Translations under genes and position numbers: made by a program
Notes under the pieces: generated by a model
Databases searched by the model: none
What the model was told of the DNA's origin: nothing
Seen by the model: only the letters and a program-made list of their open reading frames with translations
DNA from: Ectopseudomonas mendocina
GTDB taxonomy: Bacteria; Pseudomonadota; Gammaproteobacteria; Pseudomonadales; Pseudomonadaceae
Direction: 5' to 3'
DNA length: 64,000 bases
NCBI RefSeq assembly: GCF_008041835.1
Contig: NZ_VRYE01000018.1
Coordinates: 62,001-126,000 of the forward strand
Part shown: positions 10,400-19,477 of the stretch, one piece after another
Position numbering within the stretch: the first letter of the stretch is position 1
Layout: each line of letters starts with the position of its first letter

Positions 10400-11293
10400 A
10401 TGAAGACCAGCCTGGAAGAAATGCTCGCCTTCGTCAGCGTGGTCGACTGCGGCTCGATCAGCGCCGCCGCCGAGCAGCTGGAGCAAACCGCGTCCGGCGT
10501 CAGCCGTGCCCTCAGCCGGCTGGAGGAAAAACTTGCCGTCACCTTGCTACGCCGCACCACGCGGCGCCTGGAGCTGACCGAGGAGGGTGAGGTGTTCCTG
10601 GCCCAGGCGCGGCGCATCCTCGCCAGTGTCGAGGACGCCGAGGAACAGATGACCCTGCGCCGCCAGGCACCGGCAGGGCGCTTGCGCATAAACACTGCCT
10701 CGCCTTTCATGCTGCACGTGATCGTGCCGCTGATCGGCGAATTTCGCGCGCTTTATCCGCAGATCGAGCTGGAACTGAACAGTGACGACCGCATCATCGA
10801 CCTGCTGGAACGCCGCACCGACCTGGCCATCCGCATTGGTCATCTGCCGGACTCCAGCCTGCACGCCCGGCCGCTGTGTCACAGCCGCCGCCGCGTGCTG
10901 GCCAGTCCCGATTACCTGCGCCGCCATGGCACGCCGGTGCGTACCGAGGATCTGATCGGGCACAGCCTGATCGGCTTCACCGAGCCGGACAGCCTCAACG
11001 AATGGCCTCTGCGCCATGCCCTCGGTGAGCGCTGGCGCATCACTCCAAGCCTGCGCGCCTCCAGCGGCGATACCGTTCTCGCGCTGGCCCTGGCCGGCGA
11101 AGGCCTGGTGTGCCTGTCGGACTTCATGACCGATGCCACCCGCGCCAGCGGCGCGCTGGTGGAGGTGCTGGCCGAGCAACGTGTGGAGGTGCGCCAGCCG
11201 ATCAACGCGGTGTACTACCGCAACACCGCGCTGGCGTCGCGCATCACCTGCTTTCTCGATTTTCTTAGCGAGCGGCTGGGCTGCCCCAGCTGA
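10400..11293 (+). CDS. LysR-family regulator, YafC-like
   Basis: 297 residues. It has a standard N-terminal LysR helix-turn-helix (MLAFVSVVDCGSISAAAEQL ... GVSRALSRLEEKL) and a ligand-binding C-terminal half. It belongs to the group that controls divergently encoded oxidoreductases. In E. coli the homologous position beside dkgB is held by yafC, so control of dkgB is a reasonable inference. The intergenic region (10201-10399) would hold both promoters. The start has only a weak ribosome-binding site. Confidence 0.86.
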   Translation: MKTSLEEMLAFVSVVDCGSISAAAEQLEQTASGVSRALSRLEEKLAVTLLRRTTRRLELTEEGEVFLAQARRILASVEDAEEQMTLRRQAPAGRLRINTASPFMLHVIVPLIGEFRALYPQIELELNSDDRIIDLLERRTDLAIRIGHLPDSSLHARPLCHSRRRVLASPDYLRRHGTPVRTEDLIGHSLIGFTEPDSLNEWPLRHALGERWRITPSLRASSGDTVLALALAGEGLVCLSDFMTDATRASGALVEVLAEQRVEVRQPINAVYYRNTALASRITCFLDFLSERLGCPS

Positions 11294-11322
11294 GGCAGCA
11301 CGACAGCACAACGAAAAAGGGC

Positions 11323-11493
11323 GACTCATCGAGCCAATGCCGATCAGATAAGCTTGCCAAAGCGGTCTTTCGTAGGAGCCCCGCCCCGGGGCGAAGCTTT
11401 TCAATCGCGTATCGCCCTGGTTCGCGGCGGGGCGCCGCTCCTACCCATTTGCAGCTTCGACGCTTAACTGACAGACATTAGACTCATCGAGCC
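11323..11493. repeat. 13-bp direct repeat bracketing a palindromic element
   Basis: GACTCATCGAGCC occurs at 11323-11335 and again at 11481-11493. Between the copies lies the palindromic element 11371-11444. The arrangement could be a duplicated junction or chance; no other copy of the 13-mer was noticed near the other palindromic elements. Confidence 0.5.
11371..11444. repeat. Palindromic repeat, family A copy 1
   Basis: A roughly 74-base imperfect palindrome beginning CGTAGGAGCCCCGCC and ending GGGGCGCCGCTCCTAC, with an inner AAGCTT. Two further copies (19724-19798 and 43941-44014) share the arms and the CGCGAAC and AAGCTTCGCCCC inner blocks, in opposite orientation. It is intergenic between yafC-like and pbpG and resembles the REP/BIME elements scattered through Pseudomonas genomes. 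Confidence 0.85.
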
Positions 11494-11519
11494 GTCCTTT
11501 TTGCGTCATCAGCCTGAGG

Positions 11520-12422
11520 TCACTGTGCGGCCTGCAGATTCCACTCGGCCAGCTTCTGCTGCTTGTAGCTAAGCGCCGCAGCCGGCACCGGAGTGACCTT
11601 GCCAGTCTCCATCCAACGCTTAAGACGGTTGGCGTCGGCCATGTGGGTGTACTTGCCAAAGGCGCCGAGTACCACGAAGGCTACCGGGCGGTTGGCGATG
11701 GTGGTGGCCATCACCAGGCAGCGACCGGCGGCATTGGTGAAGCCGGTCTTGCTCAGGTTGATGTTCCAGTCAGGCTTGCGCACCAGGGCGTTAGTATTAC
11801 GAAAGCCCAGGGTGTAGTTGGGTTTGCGGAAGGCAATGGTGGCTTCGGAGTCGGTACTGAACTGGTGAATCAGCGGATACTGGTTGGCGGCTTTGACCAT
11901 CAGCGCCAGATCACGCGCCGTGGCGACGTTCCGCTCGGACAGGCCGGTGGGCTCGACGAAGTGGCTATTGCGCATGCCCAGCGCCCTGGCCTTGGCATTC
12001 ATCGCCGCGACGAAGGCGCCATGGCCGCCCGGGTAATGGTGCGCGAGGCTGGCAGCGGCGCGGTTTTCCGAGGACATCAGCGCCAGGTGCAGCATCTCGC
12101 GGCGGGTGATCTCGCTGCCGATACGCACGCGGGAGAACACACCCTGCATTTCCTGGGTGTCGCGGATGGTGATGGGCAGCCTCTCATCCAGCGGCAGCTT
12201 GGCGTCGAGCACCACCATGGCGGTCATCAGCTTGGTCACCGAGGCCACCGGCAGGCGCAGGTCCGGATTGCTGGAATAGAGCTCCTGGCCAGTCTTCAGG
12301 TCGATTAGCAATGCGCTACCAGCGGCCAGCTCCTGCTTGGGCTGGGCCGGCGCGGCCTGGAGGTTCGAAACAACAAGGCTACCGCATAGCAGCAGGCCCA
12401 AAATCGAATGACGGAGTTTCAC
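11520..12422 (-). CDS. pbpG: D-alanyl-D-alanine endopeptidase PBP7
   Basis: 300 residues starting at GTG. A signal peptide (hydrophobic to about residue 23, LQAAPAQ) sends it to the periplasm. The serine-hydrolase triad of low-molecular-weight penicillin-binding proteins is visible: SVTK (S61, K64), SSEN for the SxN box, and SKTGFT for the KTG box. PBP7/PbpG cleaves D-Ala-mDAP crosslinks in peptidoglycan. The length fits an endopeptidase without the extra C-terminal domain of PBP4/5. It stands alone, divergent from the second SulP gene. Confidence 0.93.
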   Translation of the reverse strand: MKLRHSILGLLLCGSLVVSNLQAAPAQPKQELAAGSALLIDLKTGQELYSSNPDLRLPVASVTKLMTAMVVLDAKLPLDERLPITIRDTQEMQGVFSRVRIGSEITRREMLHLALMSSENRAAASLAHHYPGGHGAFVAAMNAKARALGMRNSHFVEPTGLSERNVATARDLALMVKAANQYPLIHQFSTDSEATIAFRKPNYTLGFRNTNALVRKPDWNINLSKTGFTNAAGRCLVMATTIANRPVAFVVLGAFGKYTHMADANRLKRWMETGKVTPVPAAALSYKQQKLAEWNLQAAQ

Positions 12423-12658
12423 GGTTCACTTCACCGGTTGGAGTGTGGGGTGCTGTCAGGCATGCAGCGATGACGACCTGAACAACGACGCTCAGTATAA
12501 GGGTCACGTCTGGCTATTGCAGTATGGCGCGCTCGGACGGTTATTGCGCGCAGAGAGGGTTATAGTCCTGTGCAGCGTTCATCCGAGCCGGGTAGCGCTC
12601 CAGGCGCGGGCCTGCGCGCTTGCACTTCATCAATACGGACGAGTCAAACACGCCTGCC

Positions 12659-14230
12659 ATGCACTTACCCGAGCTTCAGAGCCTGCTGCCGTTTCTCCGC
12701 TGGTTGCCTGGCATCAGCCGCAAGACCCTCGGCAACGACCTACTGGTGGGCCTGACTGGCGCTATCCTGGCCCTGCCGCAATCGCTGGCCTACGCGCTGA
12801 TTGCCGGCCTGCCCGCCGAGTACGGCCTGTACGCCGCCATCGTGCCGGTGATCATCGCCTGTCTGTGGGGCTCGTCCTGGCATCTGATCTGCGGGCCGAC
12901 CGCCGCGATCTCCATCGTCCTGTTCACCAGCGTCAGCCCCATGGCGCGCATCGGCAGCGACGAATTCATCGCCCTGATCCTGCTGCTGACCTTTCTCGCC
13001 GGGCTGTTCCAGTGGCTGCTAGGTATGCTGCGCTTCGGCGCCCTGGTGAACTTCGTCTCGCAGTCGGTGGTACTCGGCTTCACCCTCGGCGCGGCGCTGG
13101 TGATCGCCATCGGGCAGATGCCCAATCTGCTCGGCGTCGAGGTCGCCAACCAACCCACGGCCCTGACCAGCCTGCTGCAGATCGGCCAGCACCTGCCCGA
13201 AGCGCACTGGCCGAGTCTGGCCCTGGCGGCCTTCACCCTGCTGCTCAGCGTGGCCGTGCGCAAACTCTGGCCAAAGGCCCCCGCACTGCTGATCGGTCTG
13301 GTCTGCGGCAGTCTGCTGGCGTGGCTACTTCCGGCACGTTTCACCGCTGACATCGCCCTGGTGGCACCGTTCGAAGGAGGCCTGCCACCTTTGACCATGC
13401 TGAGTTTCGACCTCGACGACGTGCTGCGCCTGCTACCGGCAGCGGTGGCCTGCGGCATGCTCGGGCTGGTCACCAGCCTGTCTATTGCTCGTGCGCTGGC
13501 GGTGAAATCGCACCAGTTCCTCGACGCCAACCAGGAGGTGCGCGCCCAGGGTCTGTCGAACATGCTCGGGCCGTGGTTCTCTGCCTCGCTGTCAGCCGGC
13601 TCCTTCACCCGCTCGGCGCTGAACCTGCAGGCTGGCGCGCGTACGCCGTTGGCCGGGGTGTTCTCGGCGCTGCTGGTGGCGCTGTTCGCGGTGTTCGGCG
13701 CAGCGCTGCTGACGCATATCCCGCTGCCGGTGATGGCCGCCGGCATCCTGCTGATTTGCTGGGGCCTGGTGGATCTGCCGGCGATCCGTGCACTACGTCG
13801 AGTCAGCCGCTCCGAGTTCATGGTGATGCTGCTGACCTTCGCCGCCACCCTGGTGCTGGAGCTGCAGACGGCGATCTACGCCGGCGTGTTGGCCTCGCTG
13901 TTCTTCTATCTCAAGCGCACCTCGCAGCCGCGCGTGCGCCTGTGGCAGGACGGCGACGACGAGGTGCTGCGCATCGAGGGTTCGATCTTCTTCGGCGCCT
14001 GCCAGTACATCCAGCAGTTGCTGCAGCGCAGCCGCGGACAGCGCCTGGTGATCGACGCGCGGCACATCAACTTCATCGACTATGCCGGCGTGGAGATGCT
14101 GCATCAGGAGGCGCGCCGCCTGCAGGCGCTGAAGCGTAGCCTGGTGCTGCGCCAGGCGCGCCCGCAGGTGGTGGAGGAAATCCTCAAGCTGGAAGGTGCC
14201 GAGCGCTGCCCGGTCGTGTTCGAAGAGTGA
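12659..14230 (+). CDS. SulP-family anion permease with STAS domain (second copy)
   Basis: 523 residues from ATG 12659. The signature LLVGLTGAILALPQSLAYAL near residue 32 and 10 or more hydrophobic spans are followed by a C-terminal STAS domain containing DARHINFIDYAGVEML. It is not a recent duplicate of the SulP gene at 5484-6926, since the two differ over most of their length. The substrate may be sulfate or bicarbonate. It is convergent with the AraC-type gene, with 28 bases between stops. An in-frame TTG 39 bases upstream is less likely as a start. Confidence 0.88.
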   Translation: MHLPELQSLLPFLRWLPGISRKTLGNDLLVGLTGAILALPQSLAYALIAGLPAEYGLYAAIVPVIIACLWGSSWHLICGPTAAISIVLFTSVSPMARIGSDEFIALILLLTFLAGLFQWLLGMLRFGALVNFVSQSVVLGFTLGAALVIAIGQMPNLLGVEVANQPTALTSLLQIGQHLPEAHWPSLALAAFTLLLSVAVRKLWPKAPALLIGLVCGSLLAWLLPARFTADIALVAPFEGGLPPLTMLSFDLDDVLRLLPAAVACGMLGLVTSLSIARALAVKSHQFLDANQEVRAQGLSNMLGPWFSASLSAGSFTRSALNLQAGARTPLAGVFSALLVALFAVFGAALLTHIPLPVMAAGILLICWGLVDLPAIRALRRVSRSEFMVMLLTFAATLVLELQTAIYAGVLASLFFYLKRTSQPRVRLWQDGDDEVLRIEGSIFFGACQYIQQLLQRSRGQRLVIDARHINFIDYAGVEMLHQEARRLQALKRSLVLRQARPQVVEEILKLEGAERCPVVFEE

Positions 14231-14258
14231 GTCAGGCTGCGACAGCGGTCTGCTGGCG

Positions 14259-15050
14259 CTACTGACGAAAGAACTCCCCGGGTGTTGCACCGAACTGATG
14301 GCGAAAGGCGGCGATAAAGGCCGACAGCGAGTCATAACCGCAGGCCAGCGCTACGTCGGTGACGCGCTCGCCCTGTTCCAGCGGGGTCAGCGCATCGAGC
14401 AGGCGCTGGCGCTGGCGCCAGGCGCGAAAGCTCAGGCCGGTTTCACGCAGGAACAGCCGACTCAGGGTCTTTTCCGAGACACCCAGGCGTTCCCCCCAGG
14501 CACTCAGGCCGAGCTGGCGCAGGTTGGCATCCTCCAATCCCTGGCAGACTTCGCGCAGGCGTGCATCCTGCGCCAGTGGCAGCATCAACGCCACTTCCGG
14601 TGCTGCCTGCAGCTCATCGAGCAACACCGCAGCCAGGCGGCCCGGCGCAGCCTGCTCGTCATACTCGGCCGGCAGGGCGCTGAAGCGGCGGATCAGTTCG
14701 CGCAGCAGCGGGCTGACTGCCAGCACGCGGCATTCGCCCGGCCCCCAGGGTACGGCGCTGCTGTCGATGTAGAGGCTGCGCATTTCGGTACGCGGTGAGC
14801 TGAAGACCCGATGCTCGACCCCCGCCGGTACCCATACCGCACGCTGCGGCGGGGCGACGAAACGGGCGCCGGCAGTCTGCACCTCGAGCACGCCGGCGAT
14901 GGCGTAGGACAGCTGCACCCATGGGTGCGTGTGGCGAAAGGTCAGCGCCCGGTTGGTCAGCGACTCGACCCGGCCATAGAGCGGCCGGGGCAGGCTGGGT
15001 AGCTCGGGCAGGCTACGGTAGACGGTGGCAGGATGTCTGTTTGTCGACAC
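14259..15050 (-). CDS. AraC-family transcriptional regulator
   Basis: 263 residues from a GTG (VSTNRHPATVYRSL) preceded by AAGAG. It has a cupin-like N-terminal sensor (FRHTHPWVQLSYAIAG ... VWVPAGVEHRV) and a C-terminal double helix-turn-helix (LSAWGERLGVSEKTLSRLF and VTDVALACGYDSLSAFIAAF), so it is an AraC regulator of the RmlC-cupin type. It is divergent from the bile-acid-symporter-like gene, 81 bases apart, and most likely controls that gene. A longer open frame upstream is antisense to the transporter and was not accepted. Confidence 0.88.
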   Translation of the reverse strand: MSTNRHPATVYRSLPELPSLPRPLYGRVESLTNRALTFRHTHPWVQLSYAIAGVLEVQTAGARFVAPPQRAVWVPAGVEHRVFSSPRTEMRSLYIDSSAVPWGPGECRVLAVSPLLRELIRRFSALPAEYDEQAAPGRLAAVLLDELQAAPEVALMLPLAQDARLREVCQGLEDANLRQLGLSAWGERLGVSEKTLSRLFLRETGLSFRAWRQRQRLLDALTPLEQGERVTDVALACGYDSLSAFIAAFRHQFGATPGEFFRQ

Positions 15051-15131
15051 TAGCTGGCTCTTTGGCGTTAGCCGGAAATTTTCACCGACGATAGTCTGGC
15101 GGCCTCCTGTATCGCAAGCCCGAGATTCGCC

Positions 15132-16121
15132 ATGTTCCTGCGCCGTCTGCTGCCCGACAATTTCACCCTGACCTTGCTCGCCGTGGTGCTCGCCGCCACG
15201 CTGCTGCCTGCCCGCGGTCAGGCTGCGACGATCTTCGAGTGGATCACCAACCTGGCCATCGCCCTGCTGTTCTTCATGCATGGCGCCAAGCTGTCGCGCC
15301 AGGCGATTCTTGCCGGCGCCGGGCACTGGCGCCTGCACCTGCTGGTGTTCGCCTGCACCTTCGTGCTGTTCCCGCTGCTCGGCCTGGCATTGCGTCCGCT
15401 GCTGGAGCCGTTGCTGGGGACGGAGCTGTTCATGGGCATGCTGTACCTGTGTGCCCTGCCGGCCACCGTGCAGTCGGCCATTGCCTTCACCTCGCTGGCG
15501 CGCGGCAATATCCCGGCGGCGATCTGCAGCGCGGCGGCGTCCAGCCTGCTTGGCATCTTCGTCACCCCCTTGCTGGTGGCGCTGCTGATGGGCGTGGAGG
15601 GCGACAACGGCTCGACCCTCGATGCCATCGGCAAGATCAGCCTGCAACTGCTGCTGCCGTTCGTCCTCGGCCAGATCGCCCAGCGCTGGATCGGCGGCTG
15701 GGTCAACCAGAACAAGAGCTGGCTGAAATACGTCGACCAGAGCTCGATTCTGCTGGTGGTCTACACCGCCTTCAGCGCAGCGGTAATCGGCGGGCTGTGG
15801 CAGCAGGTGCCGCTCACCACCCTGCTGGCCGTGACCTTCGCCTGCTGCCTGTTGCTGGCTCTGGCTCTGCTGCTGACTCACCTGCTCGGCAAATGGCTGG
15901 GCTTCAGTCTCGAAGACCGCATCACCATCCTCTTCTGCGGCTCGAAGAAGAGCTTGGCCACCGGCGTGCCCATGGCCCAGGTGCTGTTCGCCAGTAGCAG
16001 CATCGGCATGCTGATCCTGCCGCTGATGCTGTTTCACCAGATCCAGCTGATGGTGTGCGCGGTGCTCGCGCAGCGTTATGCCAAGCGTGAGGACGCGTCG
16101 CAGATCGCCGTCGTGCGATAG
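15132..16121 (+). CDS. Bile acid:sodium symporter family protein (YfeH-like)
   Basis: 329 residues with about 9-10 hydrophobic spans. It is of the SBF-like/BASS fold: ALLFFMHGAKLSRQAI early, LPATVQSAIAFTSLARGNIP in the middle, and FCGSKKSLATGVPMA late, the last two being conserved family segments. It is an inner-membrane carrier for an organic anion, probably sodium-coupled, with unknown substrate. The divergent AraC gene is its likely regulator. Confidence 0.87.
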   Translation: MFLRRLLPDNFTLTLLAVVLAATLLPARGQAATIFEWITNLAIALLFFMHGAKLSRQAILAGAGHWRLHLLVFACTFVLFPLLGLALRPLLEPLLGTELFMGMLYLCALPATVQSAIAFTSLARGNIPAAICSAAASSLLGIFVTPLLVALLMGVEGDNGSTLDAIGKISLQLLLPFVLGQIAQRWIGGWVNQNKSWLKYVDQSSILLVVYTAFSAAVIGGLWQQVPLTTLLAVTFACCLLLALALLLTHLLGKWLGFSLEDRITILFCGSKKSLATGVPMAQVLFASSSIGMLILPLMLFHQIQLMVCAVLAQRYAKREDASQIAVVR

Positions 16122-16147
16122 ACGGGGCTTGCTCGGACGATAAATAA

Positions 16148-16163
16148 CTGTAATTTTATACAG
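16148..16163 (+). promoter_or_regulatory. LexA (SOS) box
   Basis: CTGTAATTTTATACAG is a full match to the LexA pattern CTG-N10-CAG with an AT-rich core, extended by TA on the right. It lies 20 bases upstream of the radical SAM start codon, where a bound repressor would cover the promoter. Confidence 0.88.
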
Positions 16164-16182
16164 TATATTTTGGAGTCCGAGC

Positions 16183-17244
16183 ATGTCTGCCAGCCTGCCG
16201 CCACGTGGCCGTGGCACCGCCAGCAATCCACACAACCGCTATGCGCCGACCCGTTCGGAGCGCGAAGACGACGGCTGGTATCAGGACGCAACCCCGCCGA
16301 GCCGCGCCACCGAAGTGCGCAAGGAGCAGGCCAAGACGGCGATCACCCGCAACCACTCGCCGGATGTCGGCTTCGACCGCTCGGTGAACCCTTACCGAGG
16401 CTGCGAGCATGGCTGCATCTACTGCTTCGCCCGCCCCACGCATGCCTACTGGGACATGTCGCCAGGCATCGACTTCGAAACCCGCCTGATCGCCAAGACC
16501 AACCTGGCCGAGCGTCTTGAAGAGCAATTGCAGAAACCCGGCTACGTGCCCCAGCCCATCGCCCTGGGCATCAATACCGATGCCTACCAGCCGATCGAGC
16601 GCGAACAGCGCCTGACCCGCCAGGCGCTGGAGATCCTGCTGCGCTACCGGCACCCGCTGAGCATCATCACCAAGGGTTCGCTGATCCTGCGTGACCTCGA
16701 CCTGCTCAGCGAGCTGGCCAGACATAACCTGGTCAGCGTGGCCTTCAGCCTGACCACTCTGGACGATGAGCTGAAGCGCATCATGGAGCCACGCACGGCC
16801 GCTCCAGCGGCGCGTCTGCGAGCCATGCGCACGCTGCATGAGGCTGGCGTGCCGGTCAGCGTGATGTGCGCGCCGATGATTCCGATGATCAACGACATGG
16901 AGCTGGAAGCGCTGCTCGAAGCAGCGGCCGATGCGGGGGCGCGCTCGGCCGGTTACGTGCTGTTGCGTCTGCCGTTGGAGATTGCCGAGCTGTTCGAGCA
17001 ATGGCTGCGGGTGCACTTTCCCGAACGTGCCGAACATGTGCTGAGCCTGATTCGCCAGAGCCGGGGCGGCAAGCACTACGACAGCCGCTTCGGCAGCCGC
17101 ATGCGTGGCGAGGGCCAGTTCGCCGAGCTGCTGGCTCAGCGTTTTCGCCTGGCCCGGCGCAGGTTGGGTCTGGATCAGCGTGAGCGTGTGGTGCTGGACT
17201 GCTCGCAGTTCTGCCCGCCAGGTGGGCAATTGAGCCTGTTGTGA
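16183..17244 (+). CDS. PA0069-family radical SAM protein
   Basis: 353 residues. The [4Fe-4S]/SAM motif CxxxCxxC appears as CEHGCIYC (about residues 74-81), followed by FARPTHAYW, which marks the PA0069/Rv2578c family distantly related to spore photoproduct lyase. GGAG precedes the ATG. The upstream LexA box predicts DNA-damage induction, and I recall PA0069 as a LexA-regulon member in P. aeruginosa. Its reaction is not established; a role in DNA or nucleotide repair is inferred from regulation and the distant family relationship. Confidence 0.92.
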   Translation: MSASLPPRGRGTASNPHNRYAPTRSEREDDGWYQDATPPSRATEVRKEQAKTAITRNHSPDVGFDRSVNPYRGCEHGCIYCFARPTHAYWDMSPGIDFETRLIAKTNLAERLEEQLQKPGYVPQPIALGINTDAYQPIEREQRLTRQALEILLRYRHPLSIITKGSLILRDLDLLSELARHNLVSVAFSLTTLDDELKRIMEPRTAAPAARLRAMRTLHEAGVPVSVMCAPMIPMINDMELEALLEAAADAGARSAGYVLLRLPLEIAELFEQWLRVHFPERAEHVLSLIRQSRGGKHYDSRFGSRMRGEGQFAELLAQRFRLARRRLGLDQRERVVLDCSQFCPPGGQLSLL

Positions 17245-17392
17245 ACATCTGCCGTGTGATGATTGTCCGTAGTCGGTACGCACTAGCACCGGTTGTCGCG
17301 TCATCTGCGTAACACGAGACATTGGCATGTGACTCGCATAGCCTGACGACAGTCGTTCTAGCAGCATTTTCAGGTTCATTGAGGTTTAGAGC

Positions 17393-18121
17393 ATGCCTTA
17401 CAAACATCAGGCGATTCCGCTGCATACCCATGAGGGCAACGAAACCGCCGAGCAGGCGCTGCACAGCATCGTCGATGGCTTCAAGCGCTTTCGCCACGAG
17501 GTCTTCCCGCAGCAGGAAGAGCTGTTCAAGAAGCTGGCCACCGCTCAGAACCCGCGGGCCATGTTCATCACCTGCGCCGACTCGCGCGTGGTGCCGGAGC
17601 TGATCACCCAGAGCTCGCCGGGCGACCTGTTCGTCAACCGCAATGTCGGCAACGTGGTGCCGGCCTATGGGCAGATGATGGGCGGCGTTTCCACCGCCAT
17701 CGAATACGCGGTGATGGCCCTTGGCGTGCAGCACATCGTCATCTGCGGTCACTCCGACTGCGGCGCGATGAAAGCGGTGCTCAATCCGGCTTCGCTGGAA
17801 ACCATGCCCACGGTCAAGGCCTGGCTGCGCCATGCCGAAGTGGCGCGCAGCGTGGTGGCAGAGAACTGCAACTGCGGCAACGATCAGGAAGCCCTGGCAG
17901 TGCTCACCGAAGAGAACGTGGTGGCCCAGCTCGATCACCTGCGCACCCACCCTTCGGTGGCAGCCAAGCTGGCGCGCGGCCAACTGTTCATCCATGGCTG
18001 GGTGTATGACATCGAAACCAGTCAGATCCGCGCATACGACGCCGAGCTGGGCAGCTTCCTACCGCTCGACGGCGACAAGATCCCAATGGCGACGCCGCGC
18101 GCACGTTTTCCACAGAGCTGA
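17393..18121 (+). CDS. Beta-class carbonic anhydrase
   Basis: 242 residues. It interconverts CO2 and bicarbonate in the cytosol. Zinc ligands are seen in ITCADSRVVPE (Cys with the Asp/Arg dyad) and in ICGHSDCGAMKA (His and Cys), and FVNRNVGNVV is the conserved strand. This is the CynT/PA0102-like group. A GAGG site precedes the ATG. The next genes on the other strand encode an SbtA-like bicarbonate transporter and a PII-like partner, so the locus looks like an inorganic-carbon module. Confidence 0.95.
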   Translation: MPYKHQAIPLHTHEGNETAEQALHSIVDGFKRFRHEVFPQQEELFKKLATAQNPRAMFITCADSRVVPELITQSSPGDLFVNRNVGNVVPAYGQMMGGVSTAIEYAVMALGVQHIVICGHSDCGAMKAVLNPASLETMPTVKAWLRHAEVARSVVAENCNCGNDQEALAVLTEENVVAQLDHLRTHPSVAAKLARGQLFIHGWVYDIETSQIRAYDAELGSFLPLDGDKIPMATPRARFPQS

Positions 18122-18130
18122 TACGCAGGC

Positions 18131-18189
18131 TCGCGGCTACAGCCCCTCCCACAAAACGCACCGCGAACGTGGGAGGAGCTTTAGCCGCA
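18131..18189. repeat. Palindromic repeat, family F
   Basis: Arms 18133-18152 and 18169-18188 are inverted copies matching at 18 of 20 positions. The sequence type (GCGGCTACAGCCCCTCCCAC) is common in Pseudomonas intergenic regions. A single arm of the same type lies at 9363-9384 after the SDR gene. It separates the carbonic anhydrase gene from the convergent PII-like gene. Confidence 0.8.
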
Positions 18190-18231
18190 ATGCTCCTCCC
18201 AGAGTTTCACGGCCCAGGCGGCGCCTGCACC

Positions 18232-18534
18232 TTAGAACTTCTCCCCACGCAGCACTTCCACCTGCGCCAGGTAGCAGACCATGGCGAAGTGATCGTAGTA
18301 GCGCACCTGCAGATGTTCGGCGATGCGCTCGGCCAGTTCGCGGTTGCAGATGATTTCCAGGCGGATATTGCCCTCGGTGTCCCAGCCGGCGCTGCGCACG
18401 CCGCGTTGTCCACGGCCACGCGCGTCGGAAATGGTCCAGCCGGGTGCGCCGAGCGCTTCCAGATCGGCCAGCAGGCGCTTCTCCAGCGCCGCCTCGCAGA
18501 TCACGGTGAGCAGGGTGCGGCTATGTGCGTTCAT
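18232..18534 (-). CDS. PII-like protein (SbtB-like)
   Basis: 100 residues with the PII ferredoxin-like fold pattern: LLTVICEAALEKRLLADLEA, a short T-loop region with GRGQRGVRSAGWD, then NIRLEIICNRELAERI and a final strand. It starts one base after the stop of the SbtA-like gene, so the two are co-translated. In cyanobacteria SbtB binds adenine nucleotides and gates the bicarbonate transporter SbtA, and the same job is inferred here. It is shorter and quite different from GlnB/GlnK. Confidence 0.82.
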   Translation of the reverse strand: MNAHSRTLLTVICEAALEKRLLADLEALGAPGWTISDARGRGQRGVRSAGWDTEGNIRLEIICNRELAERIAEHLQVRYYDHFAMVCYLAQVEVLRGEKF

Positions 18535-18535
18535 C

Positions 18536-19477
18536 TCAGAACCCCCAGGCGATCAGTCGTTCGGCCAGCGCCAGGTACAGCGGAATGCCGATCAGGATAT
18601 TGAATGGGAAGGTGATGCCCAGCGAGGCGGTCAGCGACAGCGACGGGTTGGCCTCGGGCAAGGCCAGGCGCATCGCCGCCGGCACGGCGATATAGGACGC
18701 CGAGGCCGCGAGCGTGGCAAGCATCGCCGTGCCGCCCAGGCTCAGGCCCATGAAGCGCGCCAGCAAGGCGCCGATCAGCGCACCGAGCAGCGGCATCAGC
18801 AGGGCAAAGGCCGCCAGGCGTACACCGAACTGCCTCAGCGCACCGAGCTGACCCGAGGCGATCAGGCCCATCTCCAGCAGGAAGAACGCCAGCACCGGCT
18901 TGAACATGCTGGTGTACAGTGGCTCCAGCGGCTTGATTGCCTCCTTACCGGCGATCGCGCCGATCACCAGGCCGCCGAGCAGCAGCATGATGCTCTTGCC
19001 GAGGAAGATCTCGCGGCCCAGTTCGCCCCAGTGGGTCTCACGCGAAATGCCCTTGGCCAGGACGATACCGACCAGAATCGCCGGAATCTCCAGGATGGCC
19101 ACGAACAGCGGCATGTAGCTTTCGAACTCGATGCCCTTGGCCAGCATGTAGGCCACCACCACGGCGAAGGTACCGGCGCTGACCGAACCGTAGTGCGCCG
19201 CCACCGCCGCGGCGTTGACGCGGTCGAAACGCAGGCCGCGCAGCAGGACGAACGCCAGGATCGGCAGTAGCACACCGAGCGCCAGTACCAACGCCGACTG
19301 ACCGAGCAGCTGCAGGCTGGCCTGCTGCGCCAGCTCCACCCCGCCGTGCAGCCCGATGGCCAGCAGGAGGATGATCGACAGGGTTTCATACAGCGCTGCC
19401 GGCAGCTTCAGCTCGCTCTTGAGCAGGCCGGCGACCAGGCCGAAGACGAAAAACAGCACTACCGGATCCAGGCCCAC
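18536..19477 (-). CDS. SbtA-like sodium-dependent bicarbonate permease
   Basis: 313 residues from GTG with GGAGGTG upstream. About 10 hydrophobic segments. Family features of the DUF897/Sbt_1 group are visible: FFVFGLVAGLLKSELKLP at the N-terminus, AHYGSVSAGTFAVV mid-protein and ASASYIAVPAAMRLALPEA near the C-terminus. The cyanobacterial relative imports bicarbonate with sodium. Pairing with a PII-like gene and a nearby carbonic anhydrase supports that function in this heterotroph, but transport is inferred. Confidence 0.87.
   Translation of the reverse strand: MGLDPVVLFFVFGLVAGLLKSELKLPAALYETLSIILLLAIGLHGGVELAQQASLQLLGQSALVLALGVLLPILAFVLLRGLRFDRVNAAAVAAHYGSVSAGTFAVVVAYMLAKGIEFESYMPLFVAILEIPAILVGIVLAKGISRETHWGELGREIFLGKSIMLLLGGLVIGAIAGKEAIKPLEPLYTSMFKPVLAFFLLEMGLIASGQLGALRQFGVRLAAFALLMPLLGALIGALLARFMGLSLGGTAMLATLAASASYIAVPAAMRLALPEANPSLSLTASLGITFPFNILIGIPLYLALAERLIAWGF

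Noticed and set aside
15051..16235. N-terminal extension of the AraC gene to 658 residues
   Set aside because: The extension is antisense to the SBF-like transporter and is Gln/His/Arg-rich shadow sequence; a GTG at 15050 with AAGAG fits the family.
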